Virus record (IMG/VR): IMGVR_UViG_3300042558_002832
Location: 1-50,306 of that record
Direction: 5' to 3' (one strand)
Origin: a virus
Length of the DNA stretch: 50,306 nt
Made by a program: the position numbers and the translations under genes. Shown piece after piece: positions 15,640-24,027 of the stretch (its first letter is position 1; every line of letters starts with the position of its first letter). The notes beneath the pieces were generated by a model. It was not told where the DNA came from and did not search any database. It saw only the letters and a list, made by a program, of their open reading frames with translations.

Positions 15640-16044
15640 TTACTTATGCTTAGGAGAAACAAAACCTTTCAGAATATCACCTTTTGAATATCTTTTATCT
15701 GCATAAAAGAGAATTCCACATTCAGTAGTAATCGCATATTGATTTCCTTCTCTTTCACAAAGTTCTACTATACAATCAAAGTGTTTTTCTGTTGTATCTA
15801 TTGCAGAGGATTCGTGAATAGGATTTTTACAATTACCTTTATGAGAACCCCATCTACCGTTTCCATATCCAACCGCAATATATTCGCATCCGTCTAATGT
15901 ATAAATCTGATAATTTTGGTCACGATATATGGTAGCAGTATCGAGTTCTAATCTTAGATCTTCAGGAGCTTTAGGTCGTTTCTTTTCAGGTCCACATGAA
16001 TACATCAATACCAATGCACTGATTAAGATTAAAGTCTTCTTCAT
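15640..16044 (-). CDS. Putative lipoprotein
   Basis: A protein of 134 residues with a lipoprotein signal peptide: MKKTLILISALVLMYSCGPE has a basic start, a hydrophobic core and a lipobox ending in Cys17. The mature part begins GPEKKRPKAPEDLRLELDTA and contains four further cysteines (near DGCEYIAVGYGNGRWGSHKGNCKN and FDCIVELCERE). The absence of Asp at +2 would allow outer-membrane sorting in many hosts. Phage lipoproteins often block superinfection or DNA entry; that role is possible here but not shown. The ATG overlaps the upstream stop by one base. Confidence 0.82.
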   Translation of the reverse strand: MKKTLILISALVLMYSCGPEKKRPKAPEDLRLELDTATIYRDQNYQIYTLDGCEYIAVGYGNGRWGSHKGNCKNPIHESSAIDTTEKHFDCIVELCEREGNQYAITTECGILFYADKRYSKGDILKGFVSPKHK

Positions 16045-16259
16045 TAGTTTAAGTTTATTGGATATCTTTCGAAATAGAATTTAAAGGTCAAATCGCATAC
16101 TTGTTGACGCATTTCATAAATAATAGCCTTTTCATTAGGCTGAGATTTCTCCAAGTTATCAACCAATTTAGTAGCTAATCCCATTTGATCTATCGAATTA
16201 CATGTATCGATAAATTCGTTTACCAAGTTGATTTCTTGGATTTTTGTCATTGTTGTCAT
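16044..16259 (-). CDS. Hypothetical protein, 71 residues
   Basis: A small helical protein, MTTMTKIQEINLVNEFIDTC then KLVDNLEKSQPNEKAIIYEM and a tail with FKFYFERYPINLN. No family is recognised. Methionine 4 is an alternative start. It lies between the poly(A) polymerase-like gene and the lipoprotein gene, and its stop overlaps the lipoprotein ATG (TAATG), so the two are probably co-translated. No membrane segment is present. Confidence 0.7.
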   Translation of the reverse strand: MTTMTKIQEINLVNEFIDTCNSIDQMGLATKLVDNLEKSQPNEKAIIYEMRQQVCDLTFKFYFERYPINLN

Positions 16260-16276
16260 ATATTTGTTTTTAAAGT

Positions 16277-17014
16277 TTACAATTCAAAAGTGGGTTTCAA
16301 CCATAACCCTTTAGAGAATACTAATTCGAAGAATCCTGGTATAAGTTTAGAATCAACCTCAGTTAACAATTTAATAGAAGCAATAGTATCGTGTTTCATC
16401 ATTTTGAAAACCTCATCTCTTATTCTTTCAACTGAAACCGTAGTTTTAAGTTTTTCAAGAATTTCCGGTTGAGCCATTGCATCAAATATAGATTGGTCAA
16501 TATCAAAACCTTTTGTGATGGAAAATCTTAATGCTCTAAGTATTCTTAAAGGATCATCCATCATAGTTTGAGCAGCCGGAAGAGGAGTTCTAAGTAATTT
16601 CCTTTCCAAATCGGCCTTACCTTCAAAAAGATCAATTAGATTTCCATCAAAGTCTACTGCTAATGCGTTTAAAGTAAAGTCTCTTCTTAAGAGATCATCT
16701 TCCAAAGTTCCAATTTCTAGTATTGGTTGTCTGGTTCCTGGTTTGTAACCAACCTCTTTTCTAGCCATTACAAAATCGGCAACCATTCCTTTATTGATAG
16801 AACTATCTGGAAATTTTGCTCTAATAGTAAAACAATCAGGAGTAGATAAGAAGATTTTGTAACCTTCAGCTTCCATCCATTCGGTCATTTTTTGGAATCC
16901 TTCCTCGACCGTTATATCGGTTCTATCAAGAACGAAAGTAAAGTCGATATCTTTTGAATCGATACCTATAATTTCGTCTCTTACGCAACCTCCAACTTTA
17001 AAAATTTCTGGCAT
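16277..17014 (-). CDS. Poly(A) polymerase / CCA-adding enzyme family nucleotidyltransferase
   Basis: Class II nucleotidyltransferase of 245 residues. FKVGGCVRDEIIGIDSKDID (residues 5-24) holds the G-G-x-V-R-D and D-x-D-like catalytic elements. LRRDFTLNALAVD, LIDLFEGKADLERKLLRT and DDPLRILRALRFS are the conserved head-neck motifs. Family members normally have 400 or more residues. The body and tail domains that hold the tRNA are absent, so the substrate may be a short RNA or tRNA end. It lies second in the operon behind module C. No tRNA gene was found in the window for it to act on. Confidence 0.9.
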   Translation of the reverse strand: MPEIFKVGGCVRDEIIGIDSKDIDFTFVLDRTDITVEEGFQKMTEWMEAEGYKIFLSTPDCFTIRAKFPDSSINKGMVADFVMARKEVGYKPGTRQPILEIGTLEDDLLRRDFTLNALAVDFDGNLIDLFEGKADLERKLLRTPLPAAQTMMDDPLRILRALRFSITKGFDIDQSIFDAMAQPEILEKLKTTVSVERIRDEVFKMMKHDTIASIKLLTEVDSKLIPGFFELVFSKGLWLKPTFEL

Positions 17015-17015
17015 A

Positions 17016-17285
17016 TTATTTGTTTTTACGTTGACCTAATTTTCTTTTTCCTTGTGAAATTGTAACTTCTGTATAGCTTACCTCGTTTTCGAAGTTGTAT
17101 TTGTCAAATTGAATAATTCCTTCTCGAGTAAACCGTTCGATTGTTTGTCCGGATTGAAGATTGAGAAATGTTTGTTCATCAACCGTGATGGAATCACCAA
17201 CTTTGTAATGTACCGGTTTAGTTGAGTATCCTGCAGATTCGAGGATTGGTTTTTTTACGATGAGTTTGAATTCTGTATGTGTCAT
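17016..17285 (-). CDS. Hypothetical protein, first gene behind module C
   Basis: An 89-residue basic protein starting MTHTEFKLIVKKPILESAGY, with VGDSITVDEQTFLNLQSGQT, and ending in a lysine/arginine-rich tail (GKRKLGQRKNK). The pattern of short strands suggests a small beta-rich fold with a nucleic-acid-binding tail, but no family was recognised. It starts about 18 bases downstream of block 2 of module C and is followed one base later by the nucleotidyltransferase gene. Confidence 0.75.
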   Translation of the reverse strand: MTHTEFKLIVKKPILESAGYSTKPVHYKVGDSITVDEQTFLNLQSGQTIERFTREGIIQFDKYNFENEVSYTEVTISQGKRKLGQRKNK

Positions 17286-17310
17286 GATTTGTATTGTGTA
17301 TTAAATTTAT

Positions 17311-17370
17311 AGTATAAAAATAATAAAAAAAGGGGTAAGTTGTATCAACTCACCCCAAAAAGTTATTAAC
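17311..17370 (-). promoter_or_regulatory. Two-block intergenic module C (putative promoter with embedded terminator)
   Basis: Block 1 AATTGTTAATAACTTTTTG (transcribed strand) and block 2 TTATTTTTATACTATAAATT (extending to about 17304) are 37 bases apart. The spacer is filled by the hairpin listed at 17325-17356. A stop for the upstream gene and a start for the downstream one lie on either side. Confidence 0.75.
17325..17356 (-). terminator. Rho-independent terminator inside module C
   Basis: Stem 17332-17342 with 17346-17356 (11 positions, one mismatch, 3-base loop), GGGGTGAGTTG on the transcribed strand. It is followed by a run of seven T that merges into block 2. It terminates transcription from the phosphoesterase-like gene. 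Confidence 0.92.
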
Positions 17371-17382
17371 AATTTAATACAA

Positions 17383-17883
17383 TCAAGATTCTTTATCGGA
17401 CTTTGTAATGTCTTTAATAAACTCGAAATCTATTGGTGACCAATTCCAATTTTTTATGTTTGCACAAAAACGGTTAGGAATCTGATCTAATTTGGTTCCT
17501 CCATGTATATGAATAGAACCTTCATCTTTATTGGCCCAATTCTGTAAAGCCCAATGAGAGAAAACCGCATTAATTTTAGGGATTTCGGCAATTGGTGGTA
17601 GTAAAACATGTTTTCCACCTTTGATCAGGGATACTTCAGATAAATGCTTATCATAAGTTCCACCAACAAAGAAGATCTTTCCATTCAAATGAATGATTGC
17701 AGATTCTGAGGAAATTGGATCCCAACCAAAGTTTCCTAAATGGTATACAATATCAGTAGGCTTAACTTTGGAATTCCAATTATCTATGATTTGATCTTCC
17801 ATATCTTCTACATTTTCAAATCCTCCATCAACCGCGGCTAAATTCCTACCGAAAAAAGTGTCGCTTGTTACAAATATATTCAT
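17383..17883 (-). CDS. Calcineurin-like phosphoesterase homologue with degraded active site
   Basis: A 166-residue protein with the overall plan of small phage metallophosphoesterases: MNIFVTSDTFFGRN, a helix EDMEDQIIDNWNSKVKPTD, IVYHLGNFGW, HLNGKIFFVGGTYDKH, AVFSHWALQNW and SIHIHGGTKL. In active members these blocks read DxH, GD, GNHD, H and GHxH. Here they read DTF, GN, GTYD, H and HGGT, so most metal ligands are changed. It is probably non-catalytic, perhaps a binding or decoy protein. A CATATAA motif lies 12 bases before the ATG. Confidence 0.8.
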   Translation of the reverse strand: MNIFVTSDTFFGRNLAAVDGGFENVEDMEDQIIDNWNSKVKPTDIVYHLGNFGWDPISSESAIIHLNGKIFFVGGTYDKHLSEVSLIKGGKHVLLPPIAEIPKINAVFSHWALQNWANKDEGSIHIHGGTKLDQIPNRFCANIKNWNWSPIDFEFIKDITKSDKES

Positions 17884-17896
17884 ATTTATTATATGC

Positions 17897-18649
17897 TTAG
17901 TTTTTTCTCTTGGTTCCTGGAATCAATCCAGCAGCTAAAGCTTTTTCGTAATTATCGATGATTTTTACCAATAAAGGATCTCTGACGATGTCTCCACGCT
18001 CAAATCTGAAATGAAACATTTGGTCATCTTCTCCTAGAATCTCTTTGATAAAAAATTCAAGAGCAACATACTTTTCATTGATGTCATTTTGACGACTATC
18101 ACCAATTATAGCAATTTTAGATCCTTGACCGAAACGAGTTACTGTAGTCATTAATTGTTTAATATCTGCATTTTGCATCTCATCACAAATGATAAAAGAA
18201 TCCTTAAAAGTTCTACCTCTCATATAGGCAATAGGCTCAAATTTGATTGTGCCATTATCTATAAACATTTTAAGAGTTTTTCCGTCAATCATTTCTACCA
18301 GATTGTCTAAGAAAGATTCCATAAAAGGCTGAACTTTATCCTTTTCGGAACCGGGTAAAAATCCAAGATCTTCACCCGAAGTCTCTAAAGGTTTAACAAG
18401 AATTATTCTTTTAATCTCTCCTTTTTGTAGAGCTTTAATTGCAGCCCAACATGCGGTGAAGGTTTTAGAAGTTCCTGGAGGACCAACAATAGTACAAATT
18501 CTAGAATTTTTAATTCCATTAAAAAGTTCATATTGTTTATCCGATAGCTTAACTGTCTTGTAAGAACCAAACTCTCGATTGATTGCTTCGTTTTCTAAAT
18601 ACTCATCGTAAGCTTCTTGAGTATTAACTTTTCCTTTGCGTTTTGTCAT
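17897..18649 (-). CDS. phoH: PhoH-like ATPase
   Basis: P-loop NTPase of 250 residues. Walker A is IVGPPGTSKTFTACWAA (residues 54-70), followed by RIILVKPLETSGEDLGFLPG, the Walker B-like DSFIICDEMQNAD and the sensor region SKIAIIGDSRQND, all typical of the PhoH family. PhoH proteins are widespread in phages and are thought to act in RNA or phosphate metabolism; the exact role is unsettled. The ATG overlaps the tape-measure stop by one base (TAATG). Confidence 0.95.
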   Translation of the reverse strand: MTKRKGKVNTQEAYDEYLENEAINREFGSYKTVKLSDKQYELFNGIKNSRICTIVGPPGTSKTFTACWAAIKALQKGEIKRIILVKPLETSGEDLGFLPGSEKDKVQPFMESFLDNLVEMIDGKTLKMFIDNGTIKFEPIAYMRGRTFKDSFIICDEMQNADIKQLMTTVTRFGQGSKIAIIGDSRQNDINEKYVALEFFIKEILGEDDQMFHFRFERGDIVRDPLLVKIIDNYEKALAAGLIPGTKRKN

Positions 18650-21600
18650 TAATTAATTTTCTTAAATTCAACATCTAACTTGGAATAATCAACCATATAG
18701 TAACCATTTTCATCTATCAATAAGGCATTTTCAAATTGAGTATCTAATAGATCTTGTGCCATTACACCTTGATATACAATTCCTGGTTTGTTGATGTATT
18801 GATATTCGTAAATAGTTAAACCATAGTTTGATTTTCCTATTTCTTTTATGAACATTTTTAATCGACGGTCTGATGATTTGTTTGCGATTGCGGTTGCTAA
18901 TTCATTTATAACTGAAGGATTCATAGATGTAATGGAAACCTCTCTAGATCCAGCAGGAGCAGGTGTAGATTTACCTCCTTTAGATTTATCATCTTTACCG
19001 CCAGTTCCTTTTCCACCATCTCCTCCAGATCCACCAGATCCAGCAGCAGGAGCGGCAGCAACTGGAGCATTTGCTTTTGCTAGTTCTTTAAGTGCTTCAA
19101 TTAATTCTTTGAAAGACTCTTCAATAGAATTTGTAACCGCTTTAGCAATTGCTTCTGGATTTTTAGAAAGCATTGCAATAGATTTCATCATTGAATCAGT
19201 AAGAGTCAATTTCTTAAGATCCATTCCATTGATGTGTTGTTGCATCAATTTCATAGATTTCTGAATTCTATCGTAATTATTAGCAACTTTATCGAATGCG
19301 GAAGCTTGTTGTCCTACCTTTTCAGAGTTAGTAGCGAATTGAGTAAAGTACCAAGAAGTCATATTCATGTCTTTATTCTTCTTGGGGTCAAATACGTCTT
19401 TTATAGCACCAAAATAATCAGTAATCATTTTAGTAGTTTTATCGGAATCTTTAACTTTTGCCCATACCTCAAGTGGTTTAGCAGCATTAGCAATAACATC
19501 TGTCATTGATGGTAATGTAGAAGTTGCGGATTCTATATAACTACCATTTTCGTCAATCCATTTACCAAAGCTATTCATCTCTCTACCAACAAGACTAATA
19601 ATATCTCCAATAAGTCTACCGGCAGCCATTACCATTGCTTTATTAATCTTTAGTGGCTTTCCAGGTACTAATTTAGCATCTTTAGTTCCGGGATTGATAA
19701 GATCAAATGTTTGAATTTCTCCGGTAGCGAATTTAATAACTGCTTCAGTTATTTTAGCAACAGTATCTCCTAATCCTGCAAGAGCTTCAGTACCTTTTGT
19801 AACGTAACCATCAGAGAACCATCCTTCAGAATTAGCTTCCATTCTACCAACCTCAGCAATACCGTTAACTACAACTCCAAGAATATCCATAATGGTATTT
19901 GCAGCTTTAGTAAGATCAGCGTCAGATACTATTAGAGGTTTAGCAGGTACAAGTTTAGCATCTTTAGTTCCTCCATTTATTAACTCAAATTGAGGAACTT
20001 GGCGATTAGCCATAGATAAAACTGCATCCGTTATGTTCTTAAGATTTTCGCCAACTCCAGCTAAAGCTTGAACTCCTTTTGATACATAACCACCAGAGAA
20101 AAAACCTTCACCGGCAGCTTCTTCTCTACCAATTTTAGCGAATGCCATACCAACTACGCTAATAATAGACGCGATATTTTTACCGGCATTTTCGAGATCA
20201 GCACCTGTTAATTGTTTAACGCCTTTTGGAACTAATTTAGCATCTTTAGTTCCTGCGTTAATTACTTCATATTCAGTAATTCGAAGATTAGCAAAAGCTT
20301 TTACACCATCAGCTAAACCAACTAAAGTACCACCAGCTCTTGATAGCGCATTAATACCAGTTGAAACGAATCCTCCTCCAAATATAGCATCAATTAAAGG
20401 ATTCCCGGACATTCCTGCCTTTTCTTGTCTACCAACATCTGCGAATGGTTTTGATATTGCAGTTATCACTTGAGCCATACCATATGCAGCATTCTCAAAA
20501 TCAGTTTTTGTAAGTTTTCGTTTATTTTTGATTACTAATTTAGCATCTTTAGTACCTGGATTAACTACCTCCCATTCACTAACTTCTAGATTTGCCCAAG
20601 CTTGAACTCCTTCAGCTAATCCAGCAAGTACTCTACCAGCTCCGGAAAGCGATTGAATACCGATCATTAGATCCCATGGGTTAACGTAGAATCCCATTTT
20701 CTTTTGTCGTTCGTAATCAGTTACGATACCAAATGCTCTAACAACCGAACCCATTACATATTCTAGATTGTCTGCATCTGATTTGCCAAATTTTATTTCC
20801 TTGAATCTTTTTAGAGAATGAGATATAGGTAGTAACGCAAGACCGGCGGCTGTCATTACTGCAGCACCGGCAAGAATAAAGAAAGATCCAAATCCGAGAA
20901 GTCCAAATTCAACTCCAATCATCGCAATCGTAGCACCTAGAGTACCAACATCTTCCATTTTAACTTTAGCGGATGTCCATATTTTCAATCCAGTTGCAAT
21001 TAATATAACTGCAACTGAAGCTAAAATTAATGCAACAGATCCAGCCATAATAAATCCAGGTATAGGTCCAAGACCAGCAACTAAACCAATAGCGGCCATT
21101 CCAACAATTGCAACTCCTAGAATAGCAAGATCTTCCCATTTAACTTTTGCACCCATCCAAACGGATAATGCAAATGATAGTATTAATATAGAAAGAGAAG
21201 CAGCAGCTATTGCAAATGCTCCTTTAAGAACATCGGCAAATACTTTACCGGTCAAGTAGAATATGAGAGCTAATGCACCTAAAGTTAATGTAACTAGTAG
21301 CACATCCCATGGAGAAACAGTTCCGGCAAAAGCTTTAACTGCCAATCCAACAAATATCATTCCGAGTACCCAAAGACCCATAACCAGTACGGTTTTAATC
21401 ATTTTACCAACGTTGGAATCCACGAATTTAGAAATTAATATAGCGGTTAGTGCAATGGCTGCTGTAATCGTACTGAATATAATAACATCTAATAAAGCCT
21501 GTATACCAACTCCTCTAGCAAACCAAATTACTAAAGATGATAGGAGTATCAATCCAGTTATTAAAACTAATAGACCCATTACCGATGTTAACTTAACTCT

Positions 21601-23733
21601 ATTTGCAAATTTACTTATTAGAACCATATTCAAAGAAAGCATTAACATCATTGCTCCGAATAGTAGAACATCTTGGAATGATTTTGGCGGATTCTTCATA
21701 GCTTCTGATGCAATAACTAGAGTCACCGCTTGGACTAGATTTGTTAATGCCATAACAAACATATCCATTTTCGAAACATCCATCTTCTTGATTAGTACAC
21801 CAATTCCTATTAGCATTAATGCCATCATCGTAGTTAACACTGCCATCATTCCAATCTTCATAAATGTTCCTCCTATATCTTTAACTGCTTCCGCGGCAAC
21901 TACAAGAGTTATAAGTCCGACGATACCAGTCATTGCAAGAACAAATGCATCTATTTTAGACATTAGCATTTTTTCGTCAACTTTCTTCATTTTCTGAGAA
22001 ATTTTGACTATGGTGTTCATCATAAAGCCAATTACTAGAGATCCTATAAGAACTAAAGGAGCTGCTATACCGGCGATACTTGTTATTAGAACTAAAGTTC
22101 CTATCGTAGAAGAAAGAAGAACTAAGTATATACCGGATGCAATAATCGTTTTAGCGTCTTTAGAAACGTCATTAACTGCAGTCAATAAAGATTTCAATGA
22201 GAATTGCATAACTTTAACACCTATAATTACTAGAGGTGCAAGTAATGCTGCCATTGAAAGATTTTTTACTAATTTACTTATAGACAAACTAGTAAGAAAC
22301 AACATAAGAACCGATTTCAAAGCGGTTGCTGGTTCAATACCTTCACTAGTTTTTAGAAGTATTCTAGTGGCATCTCTTAAAGAAATTGCTCGTTTTACAA
22401 ATTTATCTCCAAATAAATTTTGCATAAATGTACCGGTCAGAGCTTTAGTAAGTTCGGTTAGCTTTGAATGGCCTAATATAAAAAAGTAAAGAGCAGAAAG
22501 TAAAGCATCCTGCGGAGTAACTGGATCTATCGATCCAAAAAGACCCGATTTCATTGGTTTATCACTACCGGTGGATAATAGTATTCTAGCAGCCTGTGCT
22601 AATGATCTAGCTCTTTTAACTAAAGGATCTCCGAATATACCCTGAACTCCAACTGACATTGCTAATGCCTCTGTCAATTTATCTAACCCAGCTATAGTTA
22701 ACAATTTGAAATAACCAACAGAAAGTAAAGCATCTATGGGTTTAATAGGTTCATCTCCAAAGAATCCTTTCTTTTCCATATTACCTACACCTAATAGTAT
22801 TCTAGTTGCTGATGCGATTGCTTTAGCTCTTTTAACTAGTGGAGAACCGATCCATCCAGCAACTCCTATAGAAACAGATAAAGCTTCGGTCAATTTACCC
22901 AATTCACCCATTCCTAATAGACGGAAATATGCAACTGAAAGTAAAGCATCAACCGGTTTAATATCGCTAGAGTAACTTAGGAGCAATTTAACCGCTCTAG
23001 TCAAAACCCAAGCTCTTATTAGAAGACCAAGACCAAACATAGGTCCGGTATTCATTATAGATTCTGCTATTGCTTGCAATCCTCTACCTAATCCGGTAAG
23101 AGTTGATTCTACTTTTTTACCGTCAATTAGAGTCAGTAAAAAAAGAACTGGTATTCCATCTATGAATTTATTAAGACCTCTAGCCACCCAAGGTAACATA
23201 GCAGCACCAACAAATACTTTAACACTTGCAAATTTCTTTAGATTTTCGGCAATATCTCCGAATTTGATAATAGCCAGTCCTTTGAAATAAAGAAGCGAAA
23301 TAGCTGCCTTTGCAGGATCTACCCCATTAGCTAAATTAAGGAGTTCTCTAATACTCTGTGCGATTGCTTTGGCTCCGTCAACTAATATATCAGTCAGCAA
23401 TCCGGCAACCGCAAGTACTTTAATCATATCCATTAAAATCTTAGGAATTTCTCCTACGGCTTTCATGAATCCTCCACCTCCTCCACCAGAATCTCCTCCA
23501 CCACCTCCGCTTCCGGCTTGGCCTAGTTTTTCTATTTTAGATTCGATGTTCATTAAAATCTTAGTCTGCTTTTTTAGCTCAGCACCAAGATCATCCCGCA
23601 TAACTCCCTCTATATTTCCAAGGACTACTAATGATTGTTCGTAAGTTCTTTCAGTTGAATCTAGCATCATATCCATCTTTTTAAGGATGGATAGCATTGC
23701 ACCATTTACTTCTTCTTGTCTAGCTCCTGCCAT
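18649..23733 (-). CDS. Tape measure protein with tandem repeats and S74-like C-terminus
   Basis: A 1694-residue tail length-determining protein. Layout: charged N-terminus, a Gly-rich linker (near residues 75-90), tandem repeats of 72-75 residues around DALLSVxYF (about 190-480), a long hydrophobic region with many potential membrane helices (about 480-920), four repeats carrying GTKDAKLV (about 1000-1400), a Gly/Ala/Pro linker, and residues 1621-1694 resembling peptidase S74 (SDRRLK, GVMAQDLL, GYYMVDYSKLD). Large size, hydrophobic core and position behind a gp26-like gene identify it. At about 0.15 nm per residue the tail would be near 250 nm, an inference. T4 gp29 has only 590 residues. Confidence 0.92.
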   Translation of the reverse strand: MAGARQEEVNGAMLSILKKMDMMLDSTERTYEQSLVVLGNIEGVMRDDLGAELKKQTKILMNIESKIEKLGQAGSGGGGGDSGGGGGGFMKAVGEIPKILMDMIKVLAVAGLLTDILVDGAKAIAQSIRELLNLANGVDPAKAAISLLYFKGLAIIKFGDIAENLKKFASVKVFVGAAMLPWVARGLNKFIDGIPVLFLLTLIDGKKVESTLTGLGRGLQAIAESIMNTGPMFGLGLLIRAWVLTRAVKLLLSYSSDIKPVDALLSVAYFRLLGMGELGKLTEALSVSIGVAGWIGSPLVKRAKAIASATRILLGVGNMEKKGFFGDEPIKPIDALLSVGYFKLLTIAGLDKLTEALAMSVGVQGIFGDPLVKRARSLAQAARILLSTGSDKPMKSGLFGSIDPVTPQDALLSALYFFILGHSKLTELTKALTGTFMQNLFGDKFVKRAISLRDATRILLKTSEGIEPATALKSVLMLFLTSLSISKLVKNLSMAALLAPLVIIGVKVMQFSLKSLLTAVNDVSKDAKTIIASGIYLVLLSSTIGTLVLITSIAGIAAPLVLIGSLVIGFMMNTIVKISQKMKKVDEKMLMSKIDAFVLAMTGIVGLITLVVAAEAVKDIGGTFMKIGMMAVLTTMMALMLIGIGVLIKKMDVSKMDMFVMALTNLVQAVTLVIASEAMKNPPKSFQDVLLFGAMMLMLSLNMVLISKFANRVKLTSVMGLLVLITGLILLSSLVIWFARGVGIQALLDVIIFSTITAAIALTAILISKFVDSNVGKMIKTVLVMGLWVLGMIFVGLAVKAFAGTVSPWDVLLVTLTLGALALIFYLTGKVFADVLKGAFAIAAASLSILILSFALSVWMGAKVKWEDLAILGVAIVGMAAIGLVAGLGPIPGFIMAGSVALILASVAVILIATGLKIWTSAKVKMEDVGTLGATIAMIGVEFGLLGFGSFFILAGAAVMTAAGLALLPISHSLKRFKEIKFGKSDADNLEYVMGSVVRAFGIVTDYERQKKMGFYVNPWDLMIGIQSLSGAGRVLAGLAEGVQAWANLEVSEWEVVNPGTKDAKLVIKNKRKLTKTDFENAAYGMAQVITAISKPFADVGRQEKAGMSGNPLIDAIFGGGFVSTGINALSRAGGTLVGLADGVKAFANLRITEYEVINAGTKDAKLVPKGVKQLTGADLENAGKNIASIISVVGMAFAKIGREEAAGEGFFSGGYVSKGVQALAGVGENLKNITDAVLSMANRQVPQFELINGGTKDAKLVPAKPLIVSDADLTKAANTIMDILGVVVNGIAEVGRMEANSEGWFSDGYVTKGTEALAGLGDTVAKITEAVIKFATGEIQTFDLINPGTKDAKLVPGKPLKINKAMVMAAGRLIGDIISLVGREMNSFGKWIDENGSYIESATSTLPSMTDVIANAAKPLEVWAKVKDSDKTTKMITDYFGAIKDVFDPKKNKDMNMTSWYFTQFATNSEKVGQQASAFDKVANNYDRIQKSMKLMQQHINGMDLKKLTLTDSMMKSIAMLSKNPEAIAKAVTNSIEESFKELIEALKELAKANAPVAAAPAAGSGGSGGDGGKGTGGKDDKSKGGKSTPAPAGSREVSITSMNPSVINELATAIANKSSDRRLKMFIKEIGKSNYGLTIYEYQYINKPGIVYQGVMAQDLLDTQFENALLIDENGYYMVDYSKLDVEFKKIN
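18652..18873 (-). other. Peptidase S74 / intramolecular chaperone-like domain in the tape measure
   Basis: Codes for the last 74 residues of the tape measure protein: SDRRLKMFIKEIGKS, IYEYQY, YQGVMAQDLLDT and GYYMVDYSKLD. In S74 proteins (endosialidase and fibre chaperones) a Ser-Asp motif of this kind marks the self-cleavage point. A low-complexity linker precedes it. Confidence 0.78.
19660..20570 (-). repeat. Four in-frame repeats carrying GTKDAKLV in the tape measure gene
   Basis: The DNA string TTTAGCATC (plus strand, coding DAK) recurs at 19672, 19954, 20236 and 20539, spaced 282, 282 and 303 bases (94, 94 and 101 residues). The surrounding segments are similar too (GGYVSKGVQALAG, GGFVSTGINALSR, DGYVTKGTEALAG). 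It is a tandem protein repeat, not a CRISPR. Confidence 0.9.
22496..22950 (-). repeat. In-frame tandem repeats around DALLSV in the tape measure gene
   Basis: The plus-strand string GAAAGTAAAGCATC recurs at 22496, 22721 and 22937, spaced 225 and 216 bases. Each unit reads DALL(S)xxYFxxL, then a helix with LTxAL, then (G)xPLVKRAxxxxxxxRILL. More diverged units flank these. Confidence 0.88.
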
Positions 23734-23744
23734 TTATTAGGCTA

Positions 23745-23972
23745 TCATATTTTTAGAGATGAGGGTATCGAAGGGAAGTTAGCTCCAGAGAAGCTCGGTA
23801 TCGATGGCATTTTGAATCCTGCAGAATTAAGGTCTTTTGGAACCATTTTTCTTGCATTTTTCATGGTTTCGTTAGTGTCCATGTTACTTTGTTGTCCTTC
23901 TTCGGCCTCTTGTTTCTCTTTTAGTATATTTATCAAGTTCTGAACGATATACTCGTACTCATAATACGGCAT
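23745..23972 (-). CDS. Small protein before the tape measure, possible frameshift product
   Basis: A 75-residue frame from ATG at 23972: MPYYEYEYIVQNLINILKEK, an acidic/Gln-rich middle, then a Pro/Ser-rich tail (MPSIPSFSGANFPSIPS). Its position just before the tape measure is that of tail-assembly chaperones. The same frame stays open upstream through the gap into the end of the gp26-like gene, so it could also be reached by a +1 shift at CTT-TAA near 24030. The ATG leader is unusual for this genome (GAAGTGGAGGTT rather than AT-rich). Either independent start or frameshift is possible. Confidence 0.68.
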   Translation of the reverse strand: MPYYEYEYIVQNLINILKEKQEAEEGQQSNMDTNETMKNARKMVPKDLNSAGFKMPSIPSFSGANFPSIPSSLKI

Positions 23973-24027
23973 AACCTCCACTTCTGAAGGTTGTAGCCGT
24001 AAATGATACAATAAATAAGTTTTAGTC

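Noticed and set aside
19660-20570. Regular repeats as a CRISPR array
   Set aside because: The repeats are 94-101 codons apart, keep the reading frame and encode a conserved peptide; there are no short identical repeats with unique spacers.
21263-22489. Long plus-strand frames (244 and 161 residues) inside the tape measure gene
   Set aside because: They mirror the minus-strand hydrophobic repeats, have Thr/Ile/Asn-biased composition and lie wholly inside a clear gene. No plus-strand gene is supported anywhere in the window.
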